Positions 8,904-18,062 of a stretch of 64,000 nt of DNA are shown here, piece by piece; the first letter of the stretch is position 1; the number at the start of each line of letters is the position of its first letter. The notes beneath the pieces are model-generated. The model was given only the letters and a program-made list of their open reading frames with translations. It was not told where the DNA came from and did no database searches. The position numbers and the translations under genes are program-made. The DNA is from Agrobacterium tumefaciens (GTDB lineage Bacteria; Pseudomonadota; Alphaproteobacteria; Rhizobiales; Rhizobiaceae), in contig NZ_CP072309.1 in the NCBI RefSeq assembly GCF_017726655.1, forward strand, positions 62,001 to 126,000, in the 5' to 3' direction.

Positions 8904-10307
8904 TCAGCCAACACGCCGCACGTGGTCGCTCTCCGGTTGCTGGGTAGGCGGTGTGTATCGAAGCGTATTTTTTGCGCGATAAAGCGCCTCATCGGCATTT
9001 CGAAACGCAGCGTCACAGCTCGTCTCGCCGGCAGGCACGACGCTGAGCCCGAACGACGCTCCGATAACCACGGGCTTTTCCTGTATGAAATAAGGCTGGG
9101 AAATCTCCAAGCAGAGTTGCCGGCAAAACAACTCGGCTTTCGCCGGAGAAACGTCTGACATCAGGAGGGCAAACTCGTCACCTCCAAGTCTGAAGACGCT
9201 GTCTCCTGCACGACAGGCCGCTTTCAGACGTGCAGCGACTTCCTTTAGCAACGCGTCACCCGCTGCATGGCCATGGCGGTCGTTAATCGCTTTGAAACCG
9301 TCAAGATCAAGGCAAACGACGGCAACCTCTCCGGTTTTGGACATTCGACCGAATTCCGGGGAAACCATCGATCGGTTCGCGAGGCCAGTCAGAAAATCAT
9401 GCGTGGCAGCATGCCTCATCCGGCGCTCGGCTTCGACGAGAGAAACGATGGCACGCCGTGAAATGCGTGCCGCAACCGTACAGACGACAACGAGAACCAG
9501 AATGACGGCGACTGCGAGTGGCAGCGATTGCCTTAGCAGATCATGTGCCGGCGTCGCTGGACGCCAGGACAATGCCTGCGCCTGCCCGTTCGGCCCGCTT
9601 GCCACCTCCACCTTCGCACGCCCTTCGGAAACGTTCACTGCGGGTCCCATGGTCGCGTCGTCGAGCAGGAAACGATTACCGAGGAATTCCTGAAGACTGC
9701 CGGCGATAGGGATTGCTGAGACGAGGATGGGGGCATGTGTACCTTGTGGAACGGTGGTGCTGAAATCCGGCTGAAACAGGCTTGCCGACAGCAGCACTGC
9801 TTCATCGCCAATCACTTCGATCTTGCTGAAGGCGATCGGCTGAGGGATACCGGCTGGGCGACCGGCCTTTTCCTTGTCTCTGACGGAATCGATGAGCGGA
9901 CGCGCATCAGCGGCTATCATTTGCGGCCCGCGAGCGAAAAAGGGCCGGCCCTGGAATTCATCGTCCGTTTTAGTGTAGACGATGTCTCCGCGACCGTTGA
10001 TGATCATGACGAAGCGCGTCCGTGACGTCCCGATCAGCGAACGGCCGATGTTGCGGTCAGTCCATTCCAGATCGAAGGCATTGTCGACCTTGGCGATGGC
10101 CTCATCCCATATCGTCCAGGCCGTCAAAGCGAACTCTACGTCGGAAATCCAGATCGAAATATTGCGGGATACCAGCGTCTCCTGACGCTCGCGGACTTCC
10201 CTGTCTAGCCGGGCAACCCCGAAGTACGGGATCGCGGCAAGACCGATCAGAAGGACCGCGACGAGCAGGACGGCGGAGCCTACAAGTCTGAATTGGGTTG
10301 AGCGCAT
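8904..10307 (-). CDS. Diguanylate cyclase with CHASE4-type periplasmic sensor
   Basis: 467 residues. One N-terminal membrane helix (about 8-30) and a second (about 262-280) enclose a periplasmic region whose start (WISDVEFALTAWTIWDEA and nearby) is characteristic of CHASE4 ligand-sensing domains. The cytoplasmic GGDEF domain is intact: GGDEF at 375-379, with an RxxD inhibitory site (RAGD 366-369) exactly five residues ahead, so it should make cyclic di-GMP and be product-inhibited. There is no EAL domain. It is probably monocistronic, with no functional partner visible nearby; the signal sensed is unknown. Confidence 0.92.
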   Translation of the reverse strand: MRSTQFRLVGSAVLLVAVLLIGLAAIPYFGVARLDREVRERQETLVSRNISIWISDVEFALTAWTIWDEAIAKVDNAFDLEWTDRNIGRSLIGTSRTRFVMIINGRGDIVYTKTDDEFQGRPFFARGPQMIAADARPLIDSVRDKEKAGRPAGIPQPIAFSKIEVIGDEAVLLSASLFQPDFSTTVPQGTHAPILVSAIPIAGSLQEFLGNRFLLDDATMGPAVNVSEGRAKVEVASGPNGQAQALSWRPATPAHDLLRQSLPLAVAVILVLVVVCTVAARISRRAIVSLVEAERRMRHAATHDFLTGLANRSMVSPEFGRMSKTGEVAVVCLDLDGFKAINDRHGHAAGDALLKEVAARLKAACRAGDSVFRLGGDEFALLMSDVSPAKAELFCRQLCLEISQPYFIQEKPVVIGASFGLSVVPAGETSCDAAFRNADEALYRAKNTLRYTPPTQQPESDHVRRVG

Positions 10308-10432
10308 CTTAATAGGCGTCCTGATGTCGTGGAGACGGCATATTGAAGTTGCGGCGTTTAACAGCGGTTACGATCTCTGCTTTTTCAGACGTGTGGGTTA
10401 ATGCTTTATTTTAGCTATAGCGTAATTGCGGA

Positions 10433-10466
10433 CGGCGCCGGCCCTACAAGTCAGTAGCCGGCGCCG
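10433..10466. terminator. GC-rich hairpin downstream of ampC
   Basis: Perfect 10-bp arms CGGCGCCGGC (10433-10442) and GCCGGCGCCG (10457-10466) lie 11 bases after the ampC stop on the minus strand. No U-tract follows on either strand, so it may stabilise the 3' end and need not terminate intrinsically. Confidence 0.4.
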
Positions 10467-10477
10467 CGATCGCAGCT

Positions 10478-11632
10478 TTATCTTTTTTCGATAGCCGCCA
10501 ATATCTCATAGGCGGCGCGAACCCGCTCGACATTGGGATAGAATTTATTGGCCAGGATGACGATGCCGATCTTACGCTCTGGAATGAAGGCGACATAGGC
10601 ACCAAAACCATTGGTAGATCCGGTCTTGTTGATCAGCACATCCTTTCGCGGCGCCATGGGCGGGGAGATTGCCGTGACCGGGACGGTCTTCACCAGTGCA
10701 CCCGAATTCGCCTCACTCAAAGTGTTGAGCGAAACCGGATAGGCAAATTGCTCCCATACCATGTCCTGCGTCATGGGACCGACGCTGAAATAGCCGGTGT
10801 GGGTAGCCGTAACTGCCTGCTGGATTTTTGCATCCAGTTTTTCGAGCGCCATGTTAGCGTTGACGAAGCGGATCATGTCGTCGGCCGTCGATCTCACACC
10901 ATAGGCCTCGGAAGAGAGGACACCGGGTGTCAGGCGGACGGGGTCACCATTCTTTTTATAACCCTGCGCATAGTCGTCCATCTTTGCTTTCGGCACCACG
11001 GTGAAGGTGTTTTTGAGACCGAGCGCAGAAAAAAGCGTGTTGTGCATGGCGTCATCGAAGCCCTGCCCCATCGCCTTTGCAGTGATGTATCCAAGCATGC
11101 CGATGCTGGGATTGGCGTAACTTCTGTGGGTGCCGGCCCTATAGGAAGGTTTCCACCCCTTCAGATAGGACATCAGTTGCTCTTCCGTTTTCACGTCGTC
11201 CGGCACCTGCAAGGGAAAGCCGCCTGCCGTATGGGTGCTGAGATGATAAAGTTGGACGTTGCCAAAAGGCTTGCCCTTCAGCGCCGGAACATAGTCCGCA
11301 ACCTTCCCCTCAAGCGAAAGCTGACCATTTAGTGCGGCATAGGCGCTGAGCGTCGCGGTAAAGGTCTTGCTGATCGAGCCGAGTTCGAACAGCGTCTGCG
11401 GCGTAACCGCCGCGCGCGTTTCGGTTGAGGCGACGCCGTAGGTGAAGACTTGGCTCTGTCCGTCAACAGTGATGCCAACGGCCATGCCGGGAATGCCGTT
11501 CTTCTCCATGATCGGCCTGATGGCGGCGTCGGCTGCCGCTCTCAGCTCGGCCTCATCGGCGGCAGATGCCTGCACGGAAAGGCCCGTCGAGAGCAAGGCA
11601 GCCAATGCGATATGTCGGCGGGTGAATTTCAT
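10478..11632 (-). CDS. ampC: Class C beta-lactamase (AmpC)
   Basis: 384 residues from ATG 11632, giving a clean signal peptide (positive MKFTRR, hydrophobic core, cut near ASA-A at about residue 24). The frame stays open far upstream, but the extra sequence has no homologous character. All serine-lactamase motifs are present: SISK 86-89 (nucleophile Ser86), YAN 172-174 and KTG 336-338. The enzyme hydrolyses cephalosporins in the periplasm. It lies divergent from an ampR-type regulator, the classical inducible arrangement in which muropeptides released during wall damage convert AmpR to an activator. Length matches chromosomal AmpC enzymes. Confidence 0.95.
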   Translation of the reverse strand: MKFTRRHIALAALLSTGLSVQASAADEAELRAAADAAIRPIMEKNGIPGMAVGITVDGQSQVFTYGVASTETRAAVTPQTLFELGSISKTFTATLSAYAALNGQLSLEGKVADYVPALKGKPFGNVQLYHLSTHTAGGFPLQVPDDVKTEEQLMSYLKGWKPSYRAGTHRSYANPSIGMLGYITAKAMGQGFDDAMHNTLFSALGLKNTFTVVPKAKMDDYAQGYKKNGDPVRLTPGVLSSEAYGVRSTADDMIRFVNANMALEKLDAKIQQAVTATHTGYFSVGPMTQDMVWEQFAYPVSLNTLSEANSGALVKTVPVTAISPPMAPRKDVLINKTGSTNGFGAYVAFIPERKIGIVILANKFYPNVERVRAAYEILAAIEKR

Positions 11633-11765
11633 GTTTCGCTTTCTCCAAAACCTCAGGTGGATTTTCGGCCTCTCAGCCAGCCCCAGCGAAAAACGTGTAA
11701 CCGCGCTACATTGCACGAACAAACCATGATATCTGGGACGAGACACAAGAAAATCTAGGTCTTGG
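11633..11765. promoter_or_regulatory. Divergent ampC-ampR promoter region
   Basis: The 133-bp gap between the two divergent starts must hold both promoters and the AmpR site by analogy with enterobacterial ampR-ampC. I could not fix a single convincing T-N11-A palindrome by eye, so the exact operator is left open. Confidence 0.5.
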
Positions 11766-12644
11766 ATGGTACGGCAATTTCTTCCCCTGAACGGTCTGCG
11801 GGCTTTTGAAGCCTCCGCCCGGCATCTGAGTTTTACCCGTGCGGCCATCGAGCTTTGCGTGACCCAAGCGGCTGTGAGCCAGCAGGTGAAGGGGTTGGAG
11901 AGACGTCTTGGCGTGGCGCTTTTCCAACGGCTTCCGCGCGGTTTGAAAATCACGGCCGAAGGCGAGGCACTGCTCCCGACGGTTACCAGTTCCTTCGACC
12001 AGATGGCAACGACGCTTGACAGGATCGAAGCCGGACACGTGCGCGAATTGCTGTTTCTGGGCGTCGTCGGCACTTTCGCCGTGGGCTGGCTGCTGCCACG
12101 GCTGGCGGCTTTTCAAAAGCGATACCCGTTTATCGACGTCAGGATTTCGACAAACAACAACCGAGTGGATATGGCGGCCGAGGGCCTTGATTTTGCCGTT
12201 CGTTATGGCCAGGGCTCATGGCACGGCACCGATGCATTCCGGCTCTTCGAGGCGCCGCTTTCCCCGCTGTGCACGCCGAAACTCGCAGAGACACTAAAAA
12301 CTCCCACCGACCTCATGGAAGCGACCTTGCTGCGCAGTTACCGTGCGGATGAATGGAGCACCTGGTTTGCAGCGGCCGGCGTGACGCCCGCCGCGCAGGT
12401 CAACGCGGGTATTGTCTTCGATACCTCGCTTGGAATGATGGAAGCCGCGCTTCAGGGGCTTGGCGTTGCGCTTGCGCCACCATCGATGTTTTCACGGCAT
12501 CTTGCCTCGGGTGCGATCGTTCAGCCATTTCCCGTTACGATTTCGCTCGGGAGCTATTGGCTCACCCGGCTGCAATCAAAACCGCCGACACCAGCGATGC
12601 AGGCGTTTTCCGAGTGGATGTTTGAGACGATTGGTTCCTCCTAA
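11766..12644 (+). CDS. ampR: LysR-family regulator AmpR
   Basis: 292 residues. The N-terminal winged helix-turn-helix (about 7-66) opens LPLNGLRAFEASARHLSFT and includes AVSQQVKGLE, both highly typical of AmpR/GcvA-type LysR proteins. The effector domain follows to the C-terminus, with the FAVRYG segment characteristic of the subgroup. It is divergent from ampC. Known AmpR proteins repress ampC with UDP-muramyl pentapeptide bound and activate it with anhydro-muropeptides. The ampR stop overlaps the chrA stop by four bases (convergent). Confidence 0.92.
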   Translation: MVRQFLPLNGLRAFEASARHLSFTRAAIELCVTQAAVSQQVKGLERRLGVALFQRLPRGLKITAEGEALLPTVTSSFDQMATTLDRIEAGHVRELLFLGVVGTFAVGWLLPRLAAFQKRYPFIDVRISTNNNRVDMAAEGLDFAVRYGQGSWHGTDAFRLFEAPLSPLCTPKLAETLKTPTDLMEATLLRSYRADEWSTWFAAAGVTPAAQVNAGIVFDTSLGMMEAALQGLGVALAPPSMFSRHLASGAIVQPFPVTISLGSYWLTRLQSKPPTPAMQAFSEWMFETIGSS

Positions 12645-13879
12645 GCAGCCGATGAGATAGCCAGCAGGACGCCGCCGGCGGCACAGAACAACACCACCGC
12701 CCATGGCGGTGTTTTCCACACCGTCAGCAGGATGAACCCGGCAAGCGCGAGTGTGAAATCCTTTGCCGTAAAGATGGCACTCGTCCACACCGGATCATAG
12801 AGAGCAGCACCGAGAATGCCGACGACGGCGGCGTTTGCGCCACGCATGGCCGCTTGCGCGAGCAGCCGCTTCCGAAACCCCTCCCAGAATGGCAGCGCGC
12901 CGACAAGCAGAAGCATACCCGGCAGGAAGATCGCAACAAGCGCAATGGCAGCACCTGCCAGACCATTCGGCTGCGGCCCGACAACCGCGCCGAGATAGGC
13001 CGCGAAGGTGAAAAGCGGCCCGGGGACGGCCTGGGTCGCCCCGTAACCGGCGATAAAGGCATCTTTCGTCACCCAGCCGTTTGAAACGACTTCCGATTGC
13101 AGCAGCGGCAGGACCACATGCCCGCCACCGAAAACCAGAGCGCCAGCCCGATAAAATGCATCAAACAGGGAAAGGCCCTGCGATGCATCCGATGCCGCGA
13201 GCAGGGGCAGAAAAACAAGAAGGAGAGCGAAACTGGCAAGCGAGACAAAGCCGACAGTTTTCGGCACCCCGAAACTGAGATGGCTCGCCTGCCCAGCGGC
13301 TTCTGCACGACAAAAGACCAGACCGGCGACGGCACCTACAGCGAGCGCCAACACCTGTCCGAAGGCGCCAGCGACAAAGACGACGCAGACAATCGCGGCA
13401 AGCGCGATGCTTGCGCGCTCCCGGTCCGGCGTGAGGCTTTTCGCCATACCCCAGACCGCCTGCGCCACAACGGCAACGGCAACGATCTTCAAGCCGTGCA
13501 GCAAGCCCGTCCCGACAGGTCCATCGATGGAAGCCGCAACCGTGGCGAAGAGAACAAGCAGAATAGCCGAAGGCAGGGTGAATGCCGTCCACGCTGCAAG
13601 GGCACCGAGCGGCCCTGCCCTCAGCAGCCCCAGCGCAAAACCGACCTGGCTTGAGGCCGGCCCCGGCAGGAACTGGCAGAGCGCCACAAGATCGGCATAA
13701 GCGGTCTCATCGATCCATTTGCGCCGGACAACCAGCTCATCGCGAAAATAGCCGAGATGCGCGATAGGACCGCCAAAGGACGTAACCCCGAGCTTCAGGA
13801 ACGCCGCAAAAACCTCCCCCGGTGTGCCATGCCGGAGGCTGCGCCCCTCTGTCTCTACAGTTCGCGCTGACGATTCCAC
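12641..13879 (-). CDS. chrA: Chromate efflux transporter (ChrA, long form)
   Basis: 412 residues, starting at GTG 13879 with GGGAG five bases ahead. The protein has the two-half structure of long CHR proteins: the first half opens with FLKLGVTSFGGPIAHLGYFR and QFLPGPASSQ, and the second repeats the theme with GALVFGGGHVVLPLLQ and TQAVPGPLFTFAAYLG. About ten to twelve hydrophobic helices. ChrA expels chromate from the cytoplasm. No chrB regulator is adjacent. It is single and transcribed toward ampR, with which it shares four bases. Confidence 0.93.
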   Translation of the reverse strand: MESSARTVETEGRSLRHGTPGEVFAAFLKLGVTSFGGPIAHLGYFRDELVVRRKWIDETAYADLVALCQFLPGPASSQVGFALGLLRAGPLGALAAWTAFTLPSAILLVLFATVAASIDGPVGTGLLHGLKIVAVAVVAQAVWGMAKSLTPDRERASIALAAIVCVVFVAGAFGQVLALAVGAVAGLVFCRAEAAGQASHLSFGVPKTVGFVSLASFALLLVFLPLLAASDASQGLSLFDAFYRAGALVFGGGHVVLPLLQSEVVSNGWVTKDAFIAGYGATQAVPGPLFTFAAYLGAVVGPQPNGLAGAAIALVAIFLPGMLLLVGALPFWEGFRKRLLAQAAMRGANAAVVGILGAALYDPVWTSAIFTAKDFTLALAGFILLTVWKTPPWAVVLFCAAGGVLLAISSAA

Positions 13880-14002
13880 GGAAGCTCCCTTGTGTGCAAA
13901 CGGCTAGTCGTCAACACAGATCTGTCTTGAAATGGTCTCGATATCAAACACCATGATGACAGGGATATGAAGGGGTGGCACCAGTAAAACGGCGTCGCTA
14001 AC

Positions 14003-14758
14003 TCAACCTGCCGACATCGCCGAGAGCCTGTCCGGCTGGAAGGCTTCCAACAATCCACGATAGGGTTTGGCGAGCGGGGTGGCATAGGCACCGCGCTTGG
14101 CAGTGGAAAGCCCCATGGCGACCAGCGATTCCGCCTGTTTGACGGCTGCCGCGACACCATCGACAACAGGCACGCCGAATTCCTCGCGCAATTCGGCGGC
14201 AAGGTCAGCCATGCCGGCACAACCGAGCACGATCGCTTCCGCCCTGTCATCTCTGATCGCCAGCGCGATTTCCTCGCGCAACCTTTCGCGCGCGTTGGAG
14301 CCGGGATCTTCCAACGACAGCACCGGAATATCCGCGGCCCTCACATTGCAGCGCGAGGACATGCCATATCGATGGACAAGGTGTTCCACGGGCAATCTTG
14401 AGCGCTCCATCGTCGTGACGACGGTGAATTTCTGGGCGATGAAAGCGGTCGCCGACACCGCGGCTTCGCAAATGCCGAGAACGGGAATATCGGCCAGAGC
14501 GCGCGCCGCATCGAGCCCGGTATCGTCGAAGCAAGCAATGATCGCAGCATCGGCTCCAAGCTGCGGCGCCTTTGCGAGTTCCAGCAACAGGCCCGGGACG
14601 GCAAAAACCTCGTCGTAGTAACCCTCGATTGAAACAGGGCCCATGGAAGAGGTGACGGCAACGATTTCCGTGTCGCGGCCAGCGATCCGATTGGCGGCAT
14701 CGGCAATTGTTGCCGTCATGGACTGCGTGGTGTTCGGATTGATGACGAGAACGCGCAT
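14003..14758 (-). CDS. Hydantoin racemase-like Asp/Glu racemase superfamily protein
   Basis: 251 residues. It begins MRVLVINPNTT, the usual opening of hydantoin racemases. The two catalytic cysteines are present: ACFDD (Cys76) and LGCAG (Cys180). The family racemises 5-substituted hydantoins or related allantoin-like compounds in the cytoplasm; Agrobacterium strains are known to have such enzymes. It is the last gene of a five-gene ABC operon, 11 bases after the second permease, which suggests that the transporter brings in a hydantoin or an amide precursor. No hydantoinase or carbamoylase is in the window, so hydantoin use cannot be confirmed. Confidence 0.85.
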   Translation of the reverse strand: MRVLVINPNTTQSMTATIADAANRIAGRDTEIVAVTSSMGPVSIEGYYDEVFAVPGLLLELAKAPQLGADAAIIACFDDTGLDAARALADIPVLGICEAAVSATAFIAQKFTVVTTMERSRLPVEHLVHRYGMSSRCNVRAADIPVLSLEDPGSNARERLREEIALAIRDDRAEAIVLGCAGMADLAAELREEFGVPVVDGVAAAVKQAESLVAMGLSTAKRGAYATPLAKPYRGLLEAFQPDRLSAMSAG

Positions 14759-14769
14759 TTTCCGTTTCT

Positions 14770-15588
14770 TTATCCGCGAGAATGGCGGCGATTGAGCATG
14801 ACGATCAGACCGAGCGTGGCCGCGATCACCAGGAATGAGAACAGGGTTGTCACAGCGCCCAGTGCATAAAGCACCGGTGTCGTGACGTTGGTGGTCATGC
14901 CGTAGATTTCCAGCGGCAAAGTATTGTAAGTGCCTGCCGTCATCAACGTGCGGGCGAACTCGTCGTAAGACAGCGTGAAGCCGAAAAGACCGACGCCGAT
15001 CAGGCTCGGTGCGATCATCGGCAGCACCACATGGGCGAAGGTCTGCCAGGAGGATGCTCCAAGATCTCGCGCCGCTTCCTCATAGGACGGAGAAAAGCGG
15101 TTGAAGACGGCGAACATGATGAGCACGCCGAAGGGCAACGTCCAGGTCAGATGCGCGCCGAAAGCTGATGTATACCATGAGGGTTCCAACCCAAGCTGCT
15201 GAAAAAGAACACCAATGCCCAGCGATATGATGATCGACGGTACGACAAGGCTGGCAACCGAGAGATAAAACAGCGGTGTCGCGCCGATGAATCTGCGCCG
15301 GAAAGCGAGGCCCGCCAGCAGCGAGACAAGGACTGTGACGATCATCACCATCAGCCCGAGGCCGAAGGAACGGCGGAAAGAGCCGCCAAAGTCGCCGACC
15401 GCCTGTTGCTCGAAGAGGTTGCCGAACCAGTGCAGCGACATGCCGTTGAGCGGAAAGGTCAGGCCGCCATTCGGACCCTGAAAGGCGAGGATGAGAATGG
15501 CCGATAGCGGGCCATACAGAAACAGCACAAAGAGCGCGAAAAAGAAGGCGAGGATATAAAATTCGCGGCTGCGTTTTTCCCGGTGCAT
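14770..15588 (-). CDS. ABC transporter permease (PotC-like)
   Basis: 272 residues, six predicted membrane helices, with the EAA loop EEAARDLGASSWQTF followed by VLPMIAPS near 165-190 that docks on the ATPase. It belongs to the polyamine/opine/thiamine permease class. It starts three bases after the stop of the other permease and pairs with it as the inner-membrane channel. Substrate unknown; see the binding protein of the same operon. Confidence 0.9.
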   Translation of the reverse strand: MHREKRSREFYILAFFFALFVLFLYGPLSAILILAFQGPNGGLTFPLNGMSLHWFGNLFEQQAVGDFGGSFRRSFGLGLMVMIVTVLVSLLAGLAFRRRFIGATPLFYLSVASLVVPSIIISLGIGVLFQQLGLEPSWYTSAFGAHLTWTLPFGVLIMFAVFNRFSPSYEEAARDLGASSWQTFAHVVLPMIAPSLIGVGLFGFTLSYDEFARTLMTAGTYNTLPLEIYGMTTNVTTPVLYALGAVTTLFSFLVIAATLGLIVMLNRRHSRG

Positions 15589-15591
15589 GGA

Positions 15592-16506
15592 TCAAAGCTC
15601 CTTGCGGATATCGACGATGCGCAGGATGCCCGCGACCATCAGAAGAACGAGGATGAGCAGGATGACGGCGTTGGCGGCCGCAGCCGGATATTGCAGCAGC
15701 GACATCTGGTTTTTCATCATCAGCGCCACCGAGGCGCTCTGCCCGCCGGACATGACCTGAACCGTGGAGAAATCCGCCATGACGAGCGTCACGACGAAGA
15801 TGCTGCCGATGGCCATGCCGGGCTTGGCGAGCGGAATGATGACATTGGTGAGTGTCTGCCAGCCGGTCGCGCCGGCGTCACGCGCCGCCTCGATCAACGA
15901 TTTGTCGATGCGCATCAGCGTGTTGAAGATCGGCGTGACCATGAAAAGCGTATAGAGATGCACCATGGCCAGCACCACGGCGAAGTCGGAATAGAGCAAC
16001 CACTCGATCGGCTCGGGAATGATGCCGGTGCCGACCAATGCGCTGTTGACGAGACCGTTTCGCCCGAGAACGGGAATCCAGGAAATCATGCGGATGATGT
16101 TCGAGGTCAGGAACGGCACGGTGCAGACGAGGAACAGGACCATTTGCATGGTGGTGGTGCGAATGTGGAAGGCGAGGAAATAGGCTACCCAGAAACCGCA
16201 GAAAAGCGTGATCGCCCAGACCATGGCGGCATATTTCAGCGTGTTGAGATAGGTCTGCCAGGTGACCCACGAGCCGAGCGTCTCCAGGTAATTGAAAGTG
16301 ACGAAATCGGGGTACATCTGTGCGAAGTCGTAATCCCAGAAGCTGACGACGGCGATCATCAGGATCGGCAGAGCCAGGAAAAAGCCGAGGATCAGGAAAA
16401 GCGGCGTCGCCTGCACATAGGAGACGAGCTTTGGCGGCAGCGCGAAGCTGCGGGGCGGCTTGTCCTTATTTTTATCGCTGACGCCGATGAGTCTGACCGT
16501 CACCAT
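15592..16506 (-). CDS. ABC transporter permease (PotB-like)
   Basis: 304 residues from ATG 16506 (MVTVRLIGV). A GTG at 16596 would add 30 residues, but that extension runs into a palindromic intergenic repeat and looks non-coding. Six membrane helices follow a polar N-terminus; the EAA loop is IEAARDAGATGWQTL then IIPLAKPG. Together with the following permease it forms the membrane part of a polyamine-type importer. The gap to the upstream binding-protein gene (about 240 bases with this start) holds the repeat, so binding-protein and permease expression may be uncoupled. Confidence 0.87.
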   Translation of the reverse strand: MVTVRLIGVSDKNKDKPPRSFALPPKLVSYVQATPLFLILGFFLALPILMIAVVSFWDYDFAQMYPDFVTFNYLETLGSWVTWQTYLNTLKYAAMVWAITLFCGFWVAYFLAFHIRTTTMQMVLFLVCTVPFLTSNIIRMISWIPVLGRNGLVNSALVGTGIIPEPIEWLLYSDFAVVLAMVHLYTLFMVTPIFNTLMRIDKSLIEAARDAGATGWQTLTNVIIPLAKPGMAIGSIFVVTLVMADFSTVQVMSGGQSASVALMMKNQMSLLQYPAAAANAVILLILVLLMVAGILRIVDIRKEL

Positions 16507-16590
16507 GGGGGAGCCTTTCGGTGGATTTTCGGATGCACCGGCGGCTTTCGCACCGGGCAATGTGTCAGGCAAAGCTCTCTTCAAACGCGA

Positions 16591-16674
16591 CGTCACCCTC
16601 GGGCGGGTACCGAGGATCCAACCACATTTGATGTGGTGGCTCGTGAGATCCTCGGGTCAAGCCCGAGGATGACG
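16591..16674. repeat. Palindromic intergenic repeat element
   Basis: Outer arms CGTCACCCTCGGGC (16591-16604) and GCCCGAGGATGACG (16661-16674) match with one mismatch. A second pair of imperfect arms lies inside, with a central hairpin ACCACA-tttga-TGTGGT (16621-16637). The nested palindrome, ending in the gcccgaggatgacgg motif typical of rhizobial RIME-like elements, sits between the binding-protein and permease genes of one operon. It probably folds in the mRNA. Confidence 0.75.
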
Positions 16675-16742
16675 GAGAGATTAGAGGCTCTGTCCCTGTC
16701 AAGACCGGCAGCCGACGCCACCGATCTCAACTTTTTCGGGTG

Positions 16743-18032
16743 CTATGCGGCGATAAACTCGTTCCAGCGGCGGACCATATAGCGGTCTTCGTCCATGACA
16801 GAGTTCCAGCACGCCACCTTGCCCATGCGCTCCTCGAAGGAGCCGCCATCGCGCACCGCGCCGGCCTTTTCCATGACCTTGCCGTCTGGTGCGATGATAT
16901 CGCCCTGCGCGGGCTTGCCTTCGACCCAGTAGCCCCACTCGTCGGCGGTCATGTGCTCCTTTGCTGTTTCCATCGCCGCGGAGTAATAACCCTGACGATT
17001 GAGGTAAGCACCGACCCAGCCAGAGGTGTACCAGTTGATATATTCATAGGCTGCATCGAGCTTCGCACCGGACAGATGCTTGGCGAGACCCAGACCACCG
17101 CCCCAGGAGCGATAGCCTTCCTTCAGCGGCTGGTACTTGCAGGCGATACCCTTGGAGCGGACGGCGGCAACGGCGGGCGACCACATGGACTGGATGATGA
17201 CTTCGCCCGAGGCCATGAGGTTGACGCTTTCGTCGAAGCTCTTCCAGAAGGCGCGGAACTGGCCGTCCTTCTTCGCCTTGATCAGGAAGTCGATGGTCTT
17301 GTCGATCTCTTCCTTCGTCATATTACCCTTGTCGGCATATTTGATGTTGCCCATGGCTTCCATGATCATCGCCGCGTCCATGATGCCGATGGACGGGATG
17401 TTGAGGATCGAGGTCTTGCCCTTGAACTTCGGGTCCATGATATCGGCCCAGCTGGTGATATCACGGCCGACGAGATCGGGGCGGATGCCGAGCGTGTCAG
17501 CATTGTAGATGGTCGGAACCATGGTGAAATAATCGGTTTCGCCCTTGGCGAAGGTCTTGTCGCCGGGCTTCTCGACGTAACCGACCGTGTGCGGCGCGGT
17601 GCCCTGCGCCACAACGCTGTCAGGCTTCAGCTTGCCGTTTTTGAACAGCGGCACGATCTTGTCGTAGTACTTCAGCTTCTTGATTTCCATCGGCTGGATA
17701 ACACCCGCCGGATAGACCTTCTTGAGGATCCAGTATTCGATATCGGCGATGTCGTAGGAATTCGGCTGGGTGACGGCGCGCTGGGCGGCTGCATCGGAAT
17801 CCGTCGCCGTCATCTCAAGCGTGATGCCGAGATCGGCCTTGCACTTTTCGGCAATGGCGTTGAGGTTCGACACGCCGGTGCCGAACTGGCGGATGGTGAT
17901 GGGGTTCTGTGCCCAGATGGTCGGGAAGCCGGTGATGAGGCCGGAGCCAATCGCCGCACCTGTCGCAGCCGCGCCTGCCTTCAGAAGGCCACGGCGGGTC
18001 AGGCCCTTCTTGCTGTTGGTGGTATCGGTCAT
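16743..18032 (-). CDS. ABC transporter substrate-binding protein, Tat-exported
   Basis: 429 residues. The N-terminus has a twin-arginine motif (TRRGLLK, residues 12-18) followed by an Ala/Gly-rich hydrophobic stretch and a probable cut near WAQ-N, so it is folded before export. The rest is a type-2 periplasmic binding protein of the spermidine/putrescine class. It is abundant in Trp and Tyr, which usually line the ligand pocket. It follows the ATPase gene by 30 bases and feeds the two permeases downstream. The link to a hydantoin-racemase-like gene points to a nitrogenous ligand and away from a sugar, but this is inference. Confidence 0.9.
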   Translation of the reverse strand: MTDTTNSKKGLTRRGLLKAGAAATGAAIGSGLITGFPTIWAQNPITIRQFGTGVSNLNAIAEKCKADLGITLEMTATDSDAAAQRAVTQPNSYDIADIEYWILKKVYPAGVIQPMEIKKLKYYDKIVPLFKNGKLKPDSVVAQGTAPHTVGYVEKPGDKTFAKGETDYFTMVPTIYNADTLGIRPDLVGRDITSWADIMDPKFKGKTSILNIPSIGIMDAAMIMEAMGNIKYADKGNMTKEEIDKTIDFLIKAKKDGQFRAFWKSFDESVNLMASGEVIIQSMWSPAVAAVRSKGIACKYQPLKEGYRSWGGGLGLAKHLSGAKLDAAYEYINWYTSGWVGAYLNRQGYYSAAMETAKEHMTADEWGYWVEGKPAQGDIIAPDGKVMEKAGAVRDGGSFEERMGKVACWNSVMDEDRYMVRRWNEFIAA

Positions 18033-18062
18033 TTCAAAGTTCTCCTCTGGTTATTTTTGGGG

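Noticed and set aside
11633..12073. Long N-terminal extension of the ampC frame
   Set aside because: It runs through the ampC-ampR promoter and into ampR; a signal peptide begins exactly at 11632.
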